Source: Maritalea sp049801075 (GTDB lineage Bacteria > Pseudomonadota > Alphaproteobacteria > Rhizobiales > Devosiaceae). Taken from it: DNA of 64,000 nt. Under the pieces are notes generated by a model. It was not told where the DNA came from and made no database searches. It saw nothing but the letters and a program-made list of their open reading frames with translations. Each line of letters starts with the position of its first letter. Position 1 is the stretch's first letter. The stretch spans positions 310,001-374,000 of the forward strand of contig NZ_JBNAGG010000002.1 in NCBI RefSeq assembly GCF_049801075.1. Reading direction: 5' to 3'. The position numbers and the translations under genes were made by a program. This document shows positions 34,608-42,339 of this stretch, one piece after another.

Positions 34608-34940
34608 TTAATCGATGCAAAAAGTGCGGTATAGGCCCTCAATATTTGAGCGCACATGTGATTTTTCTAAGGAATAATAAATGGCTTTACCTTGGCGTCG
34701 TGTGTTGACCAAACCTTCCTGCCGCAACCGCGCCAATTGCTGCGAAACAGCGGCCTGACGGGCATTGAGCAGATCCTCCAGATCTGAAACAGAGGCTTCA
34801 CCTTCAGCCAACCGACACAAAATCGATAAGCGTCCCTCATGGGCAATAGCTTTGAGAAAGATGGAAGTTTGATCAGTGTCCAAAGTGGTTTGATGTTTTT
34901 TGGGGGATTTCCCCTCCAAATCGACCGCTTGTAACGTCAT
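34608..34940 (-). CDS. ArsR family repressor with BigR/SqrR-type cysteine pair
   Basis: A 110-residue winged-helix repressor. The recognition region is LEDLLNARQAAVSQQLARLR and the wing follows at RRQGKAIYYSLEK. Cysteines are at residues 42 (SILCRLAEGEA) and 108 (LYRTFCID), the same numbers as the reactive pair of Xylella BigR and close to Cys41/Cys107 of Rhodobacter SqrR, which sense hydrogen sulfide and persulfides by forming a tetrasulfide bridge. This supports a sulfide sensor rather than a metal one. The regulated gene may be itself or a neighbour (TauE at 32396 is a family-typical target). Confidence 0.87.
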   Translation of the reverse strand: MTLQAVDLEGKSPKKHQTTLDTDQTSIFLKAIAHEGRLSILCRLAEGEASVSDLEDLLNARQAAVSQQLARLRQEGLVNTRRQGKAIYYSLEKSHVRSNIEGLYRTFCID

Positions 34941-34953
34941 TGTTCCCTCAATT

Positions 34954-34966
34954 GAGCATTTTGCTC
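34954..34966. promoter_or_regulatory. Short inverted repeat before the ArsR gene
   Basis: GAGCA-TTT-TGCTC lies 13 bases upstream of the ArsR start codon, where an autorepression site would be. A further perfect 20-bp palindrome, TTTTAGGG-TATT-CCCTAAAA, lies at 35116-35135 between this gene and the tRNA. Either could be an operator; the second could also be a weak terminator. Confidence 0.35.
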
Positions 34967-35213
34967 TTATTTTTTAAGTACAGACTTGATTGTTGTGCAG
35001 GATGAGTTAAGAGAGCGACAGCTCTTTTCTCTTTCCAATAAAACTTGGAATCGCCCAACAATTTGAGGTTAACGATATGCGTACTTACCTATGTGATCAA
35101 CTGGTAAGTGGCTAATTTTAGGGTATTCCCTAAAAGTTGTTCTTTTAATTACTGTCGGGGGAAAGAAAATTCTTTCAATTGCTTGTGGCCCTTGCTATGA
35201 GCATTTTTGGGTT

Positions 35214-35290
35214 GGGCCTGTAGCTCAGTTGGTTAGAGCCGACCGCTCATAACGGTCTGGTCGTAGGTTCGAGTCCTACCGGGCCCACCA
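35214..35290 (+). tRNA. tRNA with CAU anticodon (Met, or Ile2 after lysidine modification)
   Basis: A complete 77-base cloverleaf. The acceptor GGGCCTG pairs with CGGGCCC (one T-G pair), the D arm is GCTC/GAGC, the anticodon stem is GACCG/CGGTC enclosing CTCATAA, the T arm is GTAGG/CCTAC, and the encoded CCA end closes at 35290. CAU fits elongator Met or the AUA-reading Ile2 tRNA. The acceptor stem resembles alphaproteobacterial tRNA-Ile genes, so Ile2 is quite possible. The absence of a mismatched first base pair argues against initiator Met. Confidence 0.96.
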
Positions 35291-35523
35291 TTCTTTTCCT
35301 GACATGAATTTTTTGGAAAAATGCGCTATTTTCGAGACGCCTTCTGGGCCTGATTCAGGCTAAGATAACGGTGTCTCGTTCCGAGCAACATTGCGGCTGG
35401 CTGTATCTCGTTCTAATTGGCGAAAGAGGCTAATTTCCAACGAGATGTTGGCATGTGCCGACTGAGGCTGCAATAATGGGAGAGCGCGACAGTTTTGTTT
35501 GGATTGCGGGGGAGAAATTGCCA

Positions 35524-36147
35524 ATGATGATCACAGATGTTGAAGACTTTTTCACCAAAGGGTGTGGTCGTTGCGACAAGTTTGATACCCCAAATTGTGT
35601 GACGCGCACATGGATTGATGGGTTAAACCATCTGCGCCGGATTTGCCAAGATATGGGGCTGGAAGAGCATGTGAAATGGGCGCACCCTTGTTACATGCAC
35701 AATGATCGCAATATTGTGCTGTTCGGGGCGCTGCGGAACGATTTCCGCCTGTCTTTTTTCAATGCCGGGCTGTTGAAAGATCCTGAGGGCGTTTTGGTGC
35801 CCAACGGGCCCAATTCGCAAACGCCGAGTGTGATTAAATTCACTGCAAATGAGCAGGTGGCTGAGCTGGAGCCGACCATCCGTGCCTATATTGCAGAGCT
35901 GATGGATGCGGCTGAAAAAGGGTTGAAGCCGCCAAAAGTTGAGCTTGAAATTGAGTTGCCGGAAGAAATGATTGATGCGCTGGATAGCGATCCGGAATTG
36001 GCGGAGGCTTTTCATAATCTGACGCCGGGGCGGCAGAAGAGTTATGCGATCAATTTGAACGGCGCTAAAAAGCCAGAAACGCGGATCAATCGGATCGCGA
36101 AGTTTCGCGATCACATTATCGCAGGCAAAGGTGCGATGGAGCGCTAA
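35524..36147 (+). CDS. YdeI/OmpD-associated DUF1801-type protein
   Basis: A 207-residue protein whose first half is a DUF1801-like fold (HLRRICQDMGLEEHVKWAHP, then NIVLFGALRNDFRLSFFN) and whose second half is the YdeI/OmpD-associated region (IDALDSDPELAEAFHNLTPG, then RQKSYAINLNGAKKPETR). The start is uncertain: 35524 has GGAG nine bases upstream and fits the family N terminus; a GTG at 35455 or an ATG at 35476 would extend it by 16-23 residues. Family function is unknown. It ends in a 4-base convergent overlap with a GNAT gene. Confidence 0.83.
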   Translation: MMITDVEDFFTKGCGRCDKFDTPNCVTRTWIDGLNHLRRICQDMGLEEHVKWAHPCYMHNDRNIVLFGALRNDFRLSFFNAGLLKDPEGVLVPNGPNSQTPSVIKFTANEQVAELEPTIRAYIAELMDAAEKGLKPPKVELEIELPEEMIDALDSDPELAEAFHNLTPGRQKSYAINLNGAKKPETRINRIAKFRDHIIAGKGAMER

Positions 36148-36974
36148 AAGCGTTTGATCAACTCATATTGGCTGACGGTTTTTTGCGCGCCCAAATGGGT
36201 GAGAAAGCCGATGGTTTCTGCATCTAATTTGTCGATGTTGATGAAGGCGAGTTTGGGTTTGTTGATGGCGGTGGCTGCATTGTGCAGAAGTGCCCGGCCA
36301 ACATGTTTGCGCCTATGGTTTTTGGCAACAGCCAATTGATAGATCGCGCCGCTTGGGGCAATGGCAATGTAGCCAATCAATTGCTCTGCTTGAAATGCGG
36401 CGAGGCAGGTTGCATCTGGGGCTGCGGCGACCGCAAAATCCTCATTTTGCCAAGAAGGCATCACGTCACGCAGCGCTTCAATGCGCGGGGCGATGGTCGC
36501 CCACTCCACTTTTTTGATTTCACAATCTGATTCCGCCCAATCGCCTATCTCCATGACAAAACAGTCAAATTCACGATGAATCTCATGGCCCTGTTTTTGA
36601 TACAGTCCCAAGGCGCGTTGGTTGCTGGTGAAGCATTCAAACTGGATGAGTTTAAAACCAGCCTTGATGATTTCTGCCTCAGAGCGGGCGGCGATTTGTT
36701 TGGCCAAACCTTTGCCGCGATCTGCGACGCGGGTGCCGCTGGCGATCAAATGGGTGCGATGATCATGGGTGCCGATAAACCAGAAAGCGAGCACCTGTTC
36801 GCCATCAAAAGCGATGGAGGAGAGTGCTGGATTAAACTGCCGTTGGGTCAACATGCCCAAGAATTGATCCAGCGTTGGCTGCAACGGAATGTCATAATCA
36901 GAAAAAGCGTCCAGCATGGCAGCGTGTAGCGCCTGTGGGGCAATATCTTGCGCATTTCTGATTTCAATCGACAT
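36144..36974 (-). CDS. Two-domain GNAT N-acetyltransferase
   Basis: A 276-residue protein with two GNAT-like halves. The first contains RVADRGKGLAKQIAARSEAE and ends with SNQRALGLYQKQGHE; the second has QLAVAKNHRRKHVGRALLHN and the end IGFLTHLGAQKTV. Such double GNATs act on small molecules or proteins; the substrate is unknown. Its ATG shares a base with the stop codon of the upstream MFS gene (TAATG) and GGAGGA precedes it, so the two are translationally coupled. Confidence 0.87.
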   Translation of the reverse strand: MSIEIRNAQDIAPQALHAAMLDAFSDYDIPLQPTLDQFLGMLTQRQFNPALSSIAFDGEQVLAFWFIGTHDHRTHLIASGTRVADRGKGLAKQIAARSEAEIIKAGFKLIQFECFTSNQRALGLYQKQGHEIHREFDCFVMEIGDWAESDCEIKKVEWATIAPRIEALRDVMPSWQNEDFAVAAAPDATCLAAFQAEQLIGYIAIAPSGAIYQLAVAKNHRRKHVGRALLHNAATAINKPKLAFINIDKLDAETIGFLTHLGAQKTVSQYELIKRF

Positions 36975-38152
36975 TAAAGTTCCTCCATTTTCCACCAGAC
37001 TAATCCTGAAACAAGGATGAAGAAAAGAGGGACAAAATAGGTCATTTCAATCGACAAAAACAGCCCTCCAATTGTGGCGATAGAACCGCCCAACAGGATG
37101 GCAAGGGACTGGCCGGAGAAAATGACTGAGGTGGCGAAGCCCATGCGCTCGGGCGCGCATTTTTGGGCATAGGCAATGCCTACGCCAAGTGCTGAAGCCG
37201 GAATGAACGCATAAAGCGCTTGCAGGGCGACCACTTGCTCCAATGTTTGCACGAACGGGAACAAGCCGAAATGCAACATAGCGGCGGCAAAGCCAATGCC
37301 CAACACGGATTTGCGGTTCCAGCGTTTTGCCAAATAGATGCAAAGCGCGGTTGCAGGCACTTCAACAATGGGCGTTGCGGCGAAGGCAATGGTGAGGTCC
37401 ACCGGGTCTTTTGAGATGTTCGCGTCAATGAACAGGGCCAGATTTGCAAGGCGCACAATATCGCCAGACAAGACCAGCGCGACAAACAGAGCGATATAGA
37501 GCAAATTGCGCGGCACATCGCGCCAACGCAACCAGCTAAAACGGTCGCCTTTTTCCTTAGATTTGGTGATCACAACGCGGGCAAAAAGCCAGATGGCAAT
37601 CCCCATGATCACATAGCCCACAGCCTGAATGAGAAAGATATCGCGATAGGTTAGGCCATAGGTGAGCAACAGGCCAGCGATGGCCGGGCCGACCACCCAG
37701 CCTGCGATAAAGCCGATGCGCAGCTCGCCGCTTTCCGTTGCTTTGTCGCCAAATCGCTGGGTTTCACGCTCCTGTGCCCAAGCGAAAAATTGGGCATTGG
37801 CGGCTGACATAAAGGGAATTGCGATGCAGACCAGAATGAGCACGAACCAGGCGGTGGTGGCCACTGCGGTGAGCACGTAGCTGATCGCCAATACCATGAA
37901 GCCAACCGTGATGATGATGCGCCGTTCGCCCATACGGTCGGAAAAGTCGCCAATTATAGGCAATACGAACAGCGAGATGACGGCCGGAACGGCGAAGGAT
38001 AGCCCGTTTTCAAAGGTGGATCCGCCCAAGGTTTGGGTGACAAATAGCGCGCGAATGGGGAAGGAAAGCACCCCGATTGCGGCAGTGAGAAACAGATAGA
38101 GAAAAAGCGGCGCAGCAGATCTCCGCGCCGGGGACAGCGATATAAAGGACAT
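36974..38152 (-). CDS. MFS transporter, sugar-efflux (SetA/B)-like
   Basis: A 392-residue, 12-helix major facilitator. Recognisable pieces are FPIRALFVTQTLGGSTFENG (as in Set-type sugar exporters), the DFSDRMGERRIII motif A and ESGELRIGFIAGWVVGPAIA. The call as sugar or small-molecule efflux is by resemblance only. It is translationally coupled to the downstream GNAT gene, which may modify the exported compound or its precursor. The first ATG lacks a strong ribosome site. Confidence 0.83.
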   Translation of the reverse strand: MSFISLSPARRSAAPLFLYLFLTAAIGVLSFPIRALFVTQTLGGSTFENGLSFAVPAVISLFVLPIIGDFSDRMGERRIIITVGFMVLAISYVLTAVATTAWFVLILVCIAIPFMSAANAQFFAWAQERETQRFGDKATESGELRIGFIAGWVVGPAIAGLLLTYGLTYRDIFLIQAVGYVIMGIAIWLFARVVITKSKEKGDRFSWLRWRDVPRNLLYIALFVALVLSGDIVRLANLALFIDANISKDPVDLTIAFAATPIVEVPATALCIYLAKRWNRKSVLGIGFAAAMLHFGLFPFVQTLEQVVALQALYAFIPASALGVGIAYAQKCAPERMGFATSVIFSGQSLAILLGGSIATIGGLFLSIEMTYFVPLFFILVSGLVWWKMEEL

Positions 38153-38220
38153 AGAAATACTGGTGCTAGAGGAACAGGTGTTCTTCTAATATCAGTATTT
38201 AAAATGGTCTGCAAATGGTA

Positions 38221-38535
38221 TTAAAAAGCTTGCTGTAAAAAGTTGCGCAGTTGTTTTTCCTCAATATCTTCTGCAGTTTTCAACTTCAGATGGCGTCGAA
38301 ATTTGCCTTTGCCTTCCAAATGTCCGTTCGGGTCATCAAGGTCTGCGCCTTTTGAAAACTCAAAGGAGGCGTGGTCTTCATAAAAAAATAGACCGCCCAC
38401 CGCGGTTTTTGGATCGCCCGCCACGGCCTCGATCAGCGTGCCGCCATATTTGCTGGTGAAGCCAGCATCAGGGCAAATGTCTAAAATCAGCTCATTCACT
38501 TTTTCGGTGATGGCAGTTTTGATGTCTGGGGTCAT
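38221..38535 (-). CDS. Small DUF1801-type protein
   Basis: A 104-residue protein: TAITEKVNELILDICPDAGF, then TSKYGGTLIEAV, GGLFFYEDHASFEFSKG and DPNGHLEGKGKFRRHLKL, the pattern of the DUF1801 fold. It starts one base after the stop codon of the VOC gene, so they form a pair. Function is unknown. Confidence 0.8.
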   Translation of the reverse strand: MTPDIKTAITEKVNELILDICPDAGFTSKYGGTLIEAVAGDPKTAVGGLFFYEDHASFEFSKGADLDDPNGHLEGKGKFRRHLKLKTAEDIEEKQLRNFLQQAF

Positions 38536-38536
38536 T

Positions 38537-38926
38537 TTATTTTCTCACTGGTGAAGCTATTTCAACAAGGCAACCGTTCAAGTCTTTCACGTAGGACACC
38601 GTTTGGTTCCACGGCTTTTCTTCCGGTGGCAAAAGTGACGTTGCGCCATTGTTTATGGCGTGGCTGTAGGCGGTTGCCACATTCTCGCACACCAAGCAAA
38701 TTTCCCAGCCTGCGCTTAGATTGTCTTTCCGGTTTGGCGCGATGGCGAGGCCGGAGAGTTCTGCCGCTTCCTCGCCCGCAAAGGTGAGGGCGGTGTCGCC
38801 GGTTTCCATTTCAGCATAGAGATCGCTCTCGTGAATGAAGCGCCGGGACAGGCCAAATGCTTGTTCGTAAAATGCGACCGTTTCTAGCACGTTTTTCACA
38901 TAGATGATGGTGTAGCCAAATTTCAT
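38537..38926 (-). CDS. VOC family protein (glyoxalase-like)
   Basis: A 129-residue single-domain VOC protein: YTIIYVKNVLETVAFYEQAFG at the start (of which YTIIYVKNVLETVAFY is the first strand-helix) and YVKDLNGCLVEIASPV at the end, with the metal glutamate in this last motif. The ATG at 38926, after GGAG, is preferred over an upstream frame. The one-base gap to the DUF1801 gene indicates a shared transcript. Confidence 0.86.
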   Translation of the reverse strand: MKFGYTIIYVKNVLETVAFYEQAFGLSRRFIHESDLYAEMETGDTALTFAGEEAAELSGLAIAPNRKDNLSAGWEICLVCENVATAYSHAINNGATSLLPPEEKPWNQTVSYVKDLNGCLVEIASPVRK

Positions 38927-39008
38927 TTTGTTCTCCGATTTGCCGGCAGACATTAGCGTGCTGCTTGGTGTTCGGATTGAATAAATCGGACCTGCTGAAG
39001 TGAATAAT

Positions 39009-39788
39009 TTAGATAACGGGTAGGCCCGGCAAAGATAGGTTGATTGGGATGCGGCTTGGCGAAAAGCCGCCGAACTTTTGGAACGCGCGGATCATATGGG
39101 CTTGATCTGCATAACCGCATTCTGCGGCGATTTCGGCGTTTGAAAGATCTGTTTTTTGCACGAGATTGAGTGCGCGATGAAATTGGACAATGCGGGCATA
39201 AAGTTTTGCGGAGAGGCCCACCATATTGCGGAAGGTGCGCAAGATATGGCGGGGTGAATGTTCCGTATTTTGTGCCAATTGATTGATGCTGATTTGGCCG
39301 CCGCTAACATGGATTAAATCGATCAGATTGTGGACCAGATGCCGATCATTATCGGTATTTTGCAGCGGTGGCAGCGCCAAAAGGGCGGTATGGATATCGC
39401 TGTTGGGCTGTAAGTTTTGCAGCAACTTTGCAAGGTTAGGCAAATGGGCGATAGCCGCTTCGCCTTGCAAAATATGATCCTGCGCAGTGCCCAATTGTGC
39501 GCCCCATAGGGTGCGGGCGTTCGCGGGATAGATACGTAACCCTGCCCAACCATCGCCCGGCTTATATTCTACATGATATGGCGATGTGGCTGGCCCGGTG
39601 ATGATGGGCGTGAGGTTTGTCGGTTGATTTTGCTGATCTAAAGTGAAGCGCAAAATAATGTCGCAGCACCCATCGGGTAAAATGATGGATTCGCCTTTTT
39701 GATCTGCAATAAAAGACCAATGCGCCGCCGTTTGCCGACGCGATTTTGGCGTGACCAATTGTTCATTGTAGCCGATGGGTAGATGCAT
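39009..39788 (-). CDS. AraC family transcriptional regulator
   Basis: A 259-residue regulator. The N-terminal effector domain (residues about 1-150) contains ILPDGCCDIILRF and YKPGDGWAGLRIYPANA, typical of the DUF6597-type AraC group. The C-terminal double helix-turn-helix is SINQLAQNTEHSPRHILRTF and SNAEIAAECGYADQAHMIRA. It has no clear operon partner. The copper chaperone gene lies 14 bases upstream of its start on the same strand and could be cotranscribed. Confidence 0.9.
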   Translation of the reverse strand: MHLPIGYNEQLVTPKSRRQTAAHWSFIADQKGESIILPDGCCDIILRFTLDQQNQPTNLTPIITGPATSPYHVEYKPGDGWAGLRIYPANARTLWGAQLGTAQDHILQGEAAIAHLPNLAKLLQNLQPNSDIHTALLALPPLQNTDNDRHLVHNLIDLIHVSGGQISINQLAQNTEHSPRHILRTFRNMVGLSAKLYARIVQFHRALNLVQKTDLSNAEIAAECGYADQAHMIRAFQKFGGFSPSRIPINLSLPGLPVI

Positions 39789-39802
39789 GTACGGATTTGG
39801 AC

Positions 39803-40003
39803 TTAAGACGCGATGCTAGACGGATAGCCCGCCGCGTCCAAGGCCGCCAGAATGTCATCATTAGCCGCTGTTGATGTTACGTCAATTTTGTTGGCGCTTA
39901 GATCAACCTTCACGTCTGCGGTGCCGTCAATTTCTCCAATTGCTTTCCGCACGGTGGCTTCGCAATGTCCGCAAGTCATGTCTGGTACGTTAAACTTTGT
40001 CAT
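39803..40003 (-). CDS. copZ: Copper chaperone / heavy-metal-associated domain protein (CopZ-like)
   Basis: A 66-residue protein made of one heavy-metal-associated domain. The metal-binding loop is DMTCGHCEATVRKAIG, and the fold end is ILAALDAAGYPSS. CopZ-type proteins carry Cu(I) in the cytoplasm to P-type ATPases or regulators. A MerR/CueR-type promoter with a 19-base spacer lies 31 bases upstream, strong evidence that copper controls it. No copA or cueR is in the window. The AraC gene begins 14 bases downstream. Confidence 0.9.
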   Translation of the reverse strand: MTKFNVPDMTCGHCEATVRKAIGEIDGTADVKVDLSANKIDVTSTAANDDILAALDAAGYPSSIAS

Positions 40004-40033
40004 TAAGGATCGTCCTTTCGTTTTTATTCTTAC

Positions 40034-40064
40034 TCAATAACCCTTCCATTTACTGGAAGGTCAA
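40034..40064 (-). promoter_or_regulatory. MerR/CueR-type copper promoter of copZ
   Basis: On the minus strand a -35 TTGACC (40059-40064) is separated by exactly 19 bases from TATTGA (40034-40039). The long spacer holds the perfect inverted repeat CCTTCCA-(5)-TGGAAGG (40042-40060), as in cueR-regulated copA promoters. The MerR family untwists such long spacers when metal-bound. Confidence 0.85.
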
Positions 40065-40151
40065 GCAGTAGTTTTTTAATCTTCCATGTTGACCTTACAG
40101 CAGCTGTAAGCTGCATCAATATGATTTTGCGCGGAATGGCGAGGCGGATTT

Positions 40152-40496
40152 ATGAGTGACGCGGACAAGCAGAAACAACTGATTGAAGAGCAAATTCAGG
40201 TTTGCAAAACTGAATTGGTGGAACTGCAAAAAACATGTTGCTTGAACAAGCGCAGTGAAAAGATGACGGGCTTGATCGAAGAAGTGGAGCGACTGGGGCG
40301 TGATCAATTGGCGCTGGAAACCATGACGCCCGATGATGCCGCGGCTTTTATTGTTCAGCTTGAAGCGGTGGGTGCAAAATTGGGGACGCTTTATGCGACT
40401 TGCTGCACGCCAACCCGCGAGCCGATTTATTCGGCGATGTTTAAGGCCTTGTCCAAAATCCATCTCCGTTTGCTGCGATTGCAGCATGGGAGATAA
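40152..40496 (+). CDS. Small helical protein with two Cys-Cys pairs, divergent from copZ
   Basis: A 114-residue protein with no recognised family. It is predicted almost entirely helical and charged, possibly a coiled coil (KQKQLIEEQIQVCKTELVEL). It contains two double-cysteine motifs, LQKTCCLNKRSE near residue 28 and LYATCCTPTRE near residue 82, plus one lone cysteine at 18. The start follows GAGGCGG. It shares a 150-base divergent region with the copper-regulated copZ, so it may be a copper-responsive thiol protein; this is inference. Confidence 0.75.
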   Translation: MSDADKQKQLIEEQIQVCKTELVELQKTCCLNKRSEKMTGLIEEVERLGRDQLALETMTPDDAAAFIVQLEAVGAKLGTLYATCCTPTREPIYSAMFKALSKIHLRLLRLQHGR

Positions 40497-40510
40497 GTGC
40501 ATTGCTCCGG

Positions 40511-40987
40511 CTAAATCGCCGGGAACAGATTGGTGCGTTTTACTTCGCCGTAGGCAAAGCTGGTTTCAATGCCAGCAACACCGGGAATGCGGTGGATGGA
40601 TTGGCGGGTGAAGCGTTCGTAGTCTTCTAGGCTGGCGACGATCACACGCAAGAGGTAGTCCCAATCTCCGGTCATCAAATGGGCTTCCAAAATTTCATCG
40701 ATGTTTTTGATAGCGGTTTCGAACGCGCTGACGTCTTGTTCGGTGTGGTGCTGCAATTTGATGCGGACGAACACGGTGACAGGGAGGCCATAGCGTTTTT
40801 GATCGACAATGGCGCTATAGCCGCGGATGATGCCTTGCTGCTCTAAATTGCGCAGGCGGCGCAGGCAGGGCGAGGGCGAAAGGTTGACTCGTTCGGCCAG
40901 TTCCTGATTGGTCAGTCGACCGTCGCGTTGCAATTCGCGAATGATTTTTTGATCAATTTTGTCCATTAGATCGCTATTTATTGGCAT
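40511..40987 (-). CDS. mdeR: Lrp/AsnC regulator of methionine catabolism (MdeR-like)
   Basis: A 158-residue Lrp-family regulator. The HTH is RLTNQELAERVNLSPSPCLR and the ligand-binding RAM domain includes GYSAIVDQKRYGLPVTVFVRI and ETSFAYGEVKRTNL. It is divergent from the methionine gamma-lyase gene, exactly as mdeR is in Pseudomonas putida, where it controls mdeAB. The start may be 40987 or 40966; neither has a good ribosome site. The symbol depends on this context. Confidence 0.88.
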   Translation of the reverse strand: MPINSDLMDKIDQKIIRELQRDGRLTNQELAERVNLSPSPCLRRLRNLEQQGIIRGYSAIVDQKRYGLPVTVFVRIKLQHHTEQDVSAFETAIKNIDEILEAHLMTGDWDYLLRVIVASLEDYERFTRQSIHRIPGVAGIETSFAYGEVKRTNLFPAI

Positions 40988-41068
40988 AATATTGCTGAAA
41001 TATATCATTTCGAGGTCAAGTTCGCCAGAACATTGCGCGGCATTTCTTTTATTCTTTCGGGTAAGAGA

Positions 41069-41082
41069 GGACCGTTCGGTCC
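41069..41082 (+). promoter_or_regulatory. Small hairpin in the mdeA leader
   Basis: GGACCG-TT-CGGTCC, a perfect palindrome, lies 25 bases before the mdeA start and 13 bases before its GGAGG ribosome site. It could be an RNA leader structure or a regulator site. No known SAM riboswitch pattern was found around it. Confidence 0.3.
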
Positions 41083-41107
41083 GCCACAGCAATTGGAGGT
41101 GCGCGAC

Positions 41108-42316
41108 ATGACCCACAATAATAAAAACCAAGGTTTTGCTACCAAAGCCATTCACCATGCCTATGACCCGCAAGATGAGGGCGGTGCGCTTACACCTCCT
41201 CTGCACTTGACCTCGACCTTCGCATTCCCAACCGCGGAGCATGGCGGGGAAATTTTTGCTGGTGATCGTGAGGGCCATGTTTATTCGCGCATCTCCAACC
41301 CCACCAATGATTTGCTGGAACAGCGCATGGCGGTGCTGGAAGGGGCGGAAGCCGCGCTGGCCAATGCATCAGGCATGGGCTCAGTGACCTCAGCGCTTTG
41401 GACTTTTGTGGCGCCGGGCGATGAGATCATTGTCGATACAACGCTTTATGGCTGCACCTTTGCCTATATGCGCCACGGGCTGCAGAAGTTTGGCGTGGAG
41501 ATCACCCATGTGGATATGACCGACCCGCAAAATGTGGCCAAGGCGATCAGCGGTAAAACCAAAGTGGTTTATTTTGAAACCCCGGCCAACCCGAATATGC
41601 GCTTGGTGGATATTGAAGCGGTGAGTGCCATTGCCCATGAGTTTGATGCCAAGGTGATCGTGGACAACACTTATTCAACGCCTTATCTGACCCGGCCAAT
41701 CGAGCATGGTGCGGATCTGGTGCTGCACTCGGCCACCAAATATTTGGGCGGCCATGGCGATGTGATCGCCGGGCTGATTGCGGGCCGCAAAGAAGATATT
41801 GATCAGATTCGTCTGGTGGGCATGAAGGACATGACGGGTGCAGTGATGGCGCCGTTCAACGCGATGCTGATTATGCGCGGGTTGAAAACCCTGCAATTGC
41901 GCATGGACCGCCATTGTGCGAGCGCGATGGAAATTGCCCAACGCTTGGAACAGCACCCGATGATTTCCAAAGTTTATTTCCCCGGCTTGCCGAGCTTTGA
42001 GCAGCATGAGCTGGCGAAGAAGCAAATGGCTGATTTTGGGGGCATGATTGCGTTTGAACTGATCGGCGGCATCCAGGCGGGCATTTCCACCATGAACCGG
42101 TTGGATATGATCCAGCGGGCGGTGAGCCTTGGGGATGCGGAAACCTTGATCCAGCACCCTGCATCCATGACCCATTCGACCTATACCCCGGAAGAGCGTG
42201 CAGAGCATGGCATTTCCGAAGGCTTGGTGCGGTTGTCCGTTGGCCTTGAAGAGGTTGAGGACATTTGGGCCGATTTGGAGCAGGCTTTGCCAGCAGCAAA
42301 AGCGCAGGTTGCGTAA
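41108..42316 (+). CDS. mdeA: Methionine gamma-lyase
   Basis: A 402-residue PLP enzyme that splits L-methionine into methanethiol, ammonia and 2-oxobutyrate. The residues known in P. putida enzyme numbering are all at the same numbers here: Tyr59 and Arg61 (VYSRISNPT), Tyr114 and the lyase-specific Cys116 (TLYGCTF), the PLP lysine Lys211 (HSATKYLGGHGD) and Lys240-Asp241. The Cys116 sets it apart from cystathionine gamma-lyase and synthases. The start at 41108 follows GGAGGT. The E1-type gene follows 23 bases downstream. Confidence 0.95.
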   Translation: MTHNNKNQGFATKAIHHAYDPQDEGGALTPPLHLTSTFAFPTAEHGGEIFAGDREGHVYSRISNPTNDLLEQRMAVLEGAEAALANASGMGSVTSALWTFVAPGDEIIVDTTLYGCTFAYMRHGLQKFGVEITHVDMTDPQNVAKAISGKTKVVYFETPANPNMRLVDIEAVSAIAHEFDAKVIVDNTYSTPYLTRPIEHGADLVLHSATKYLGGHGDVIAGLIAGRKEDIDQIRLVGMKDMTGAVMAPFNAMLIMRGLKTLQLRMDRHCASAMEIAQRLEQHPMISKVYFPGLPSFEQHELAKKQMADFGGMIAFELIGGIQAGISTMNRLDMIQRAVSLGDAETLIQHPASMTHSTYTPEERAEHGISEGLVRLSVGLEEVEDIWADLEQALPAAKAQVA

Positions 42317-42339
42317 TCAAGATCACAGGGAGTGGGGCG

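Noticed and set aside
40988..41107. A SAM-sensing riboswitch before the methionine gamma-lyase gene
   Set aside because: Only one short hairpin is visible, without the conserved bases or pseudoknot of the SAM classes I know; control by the divergent Lrp-type protein is sufficient.
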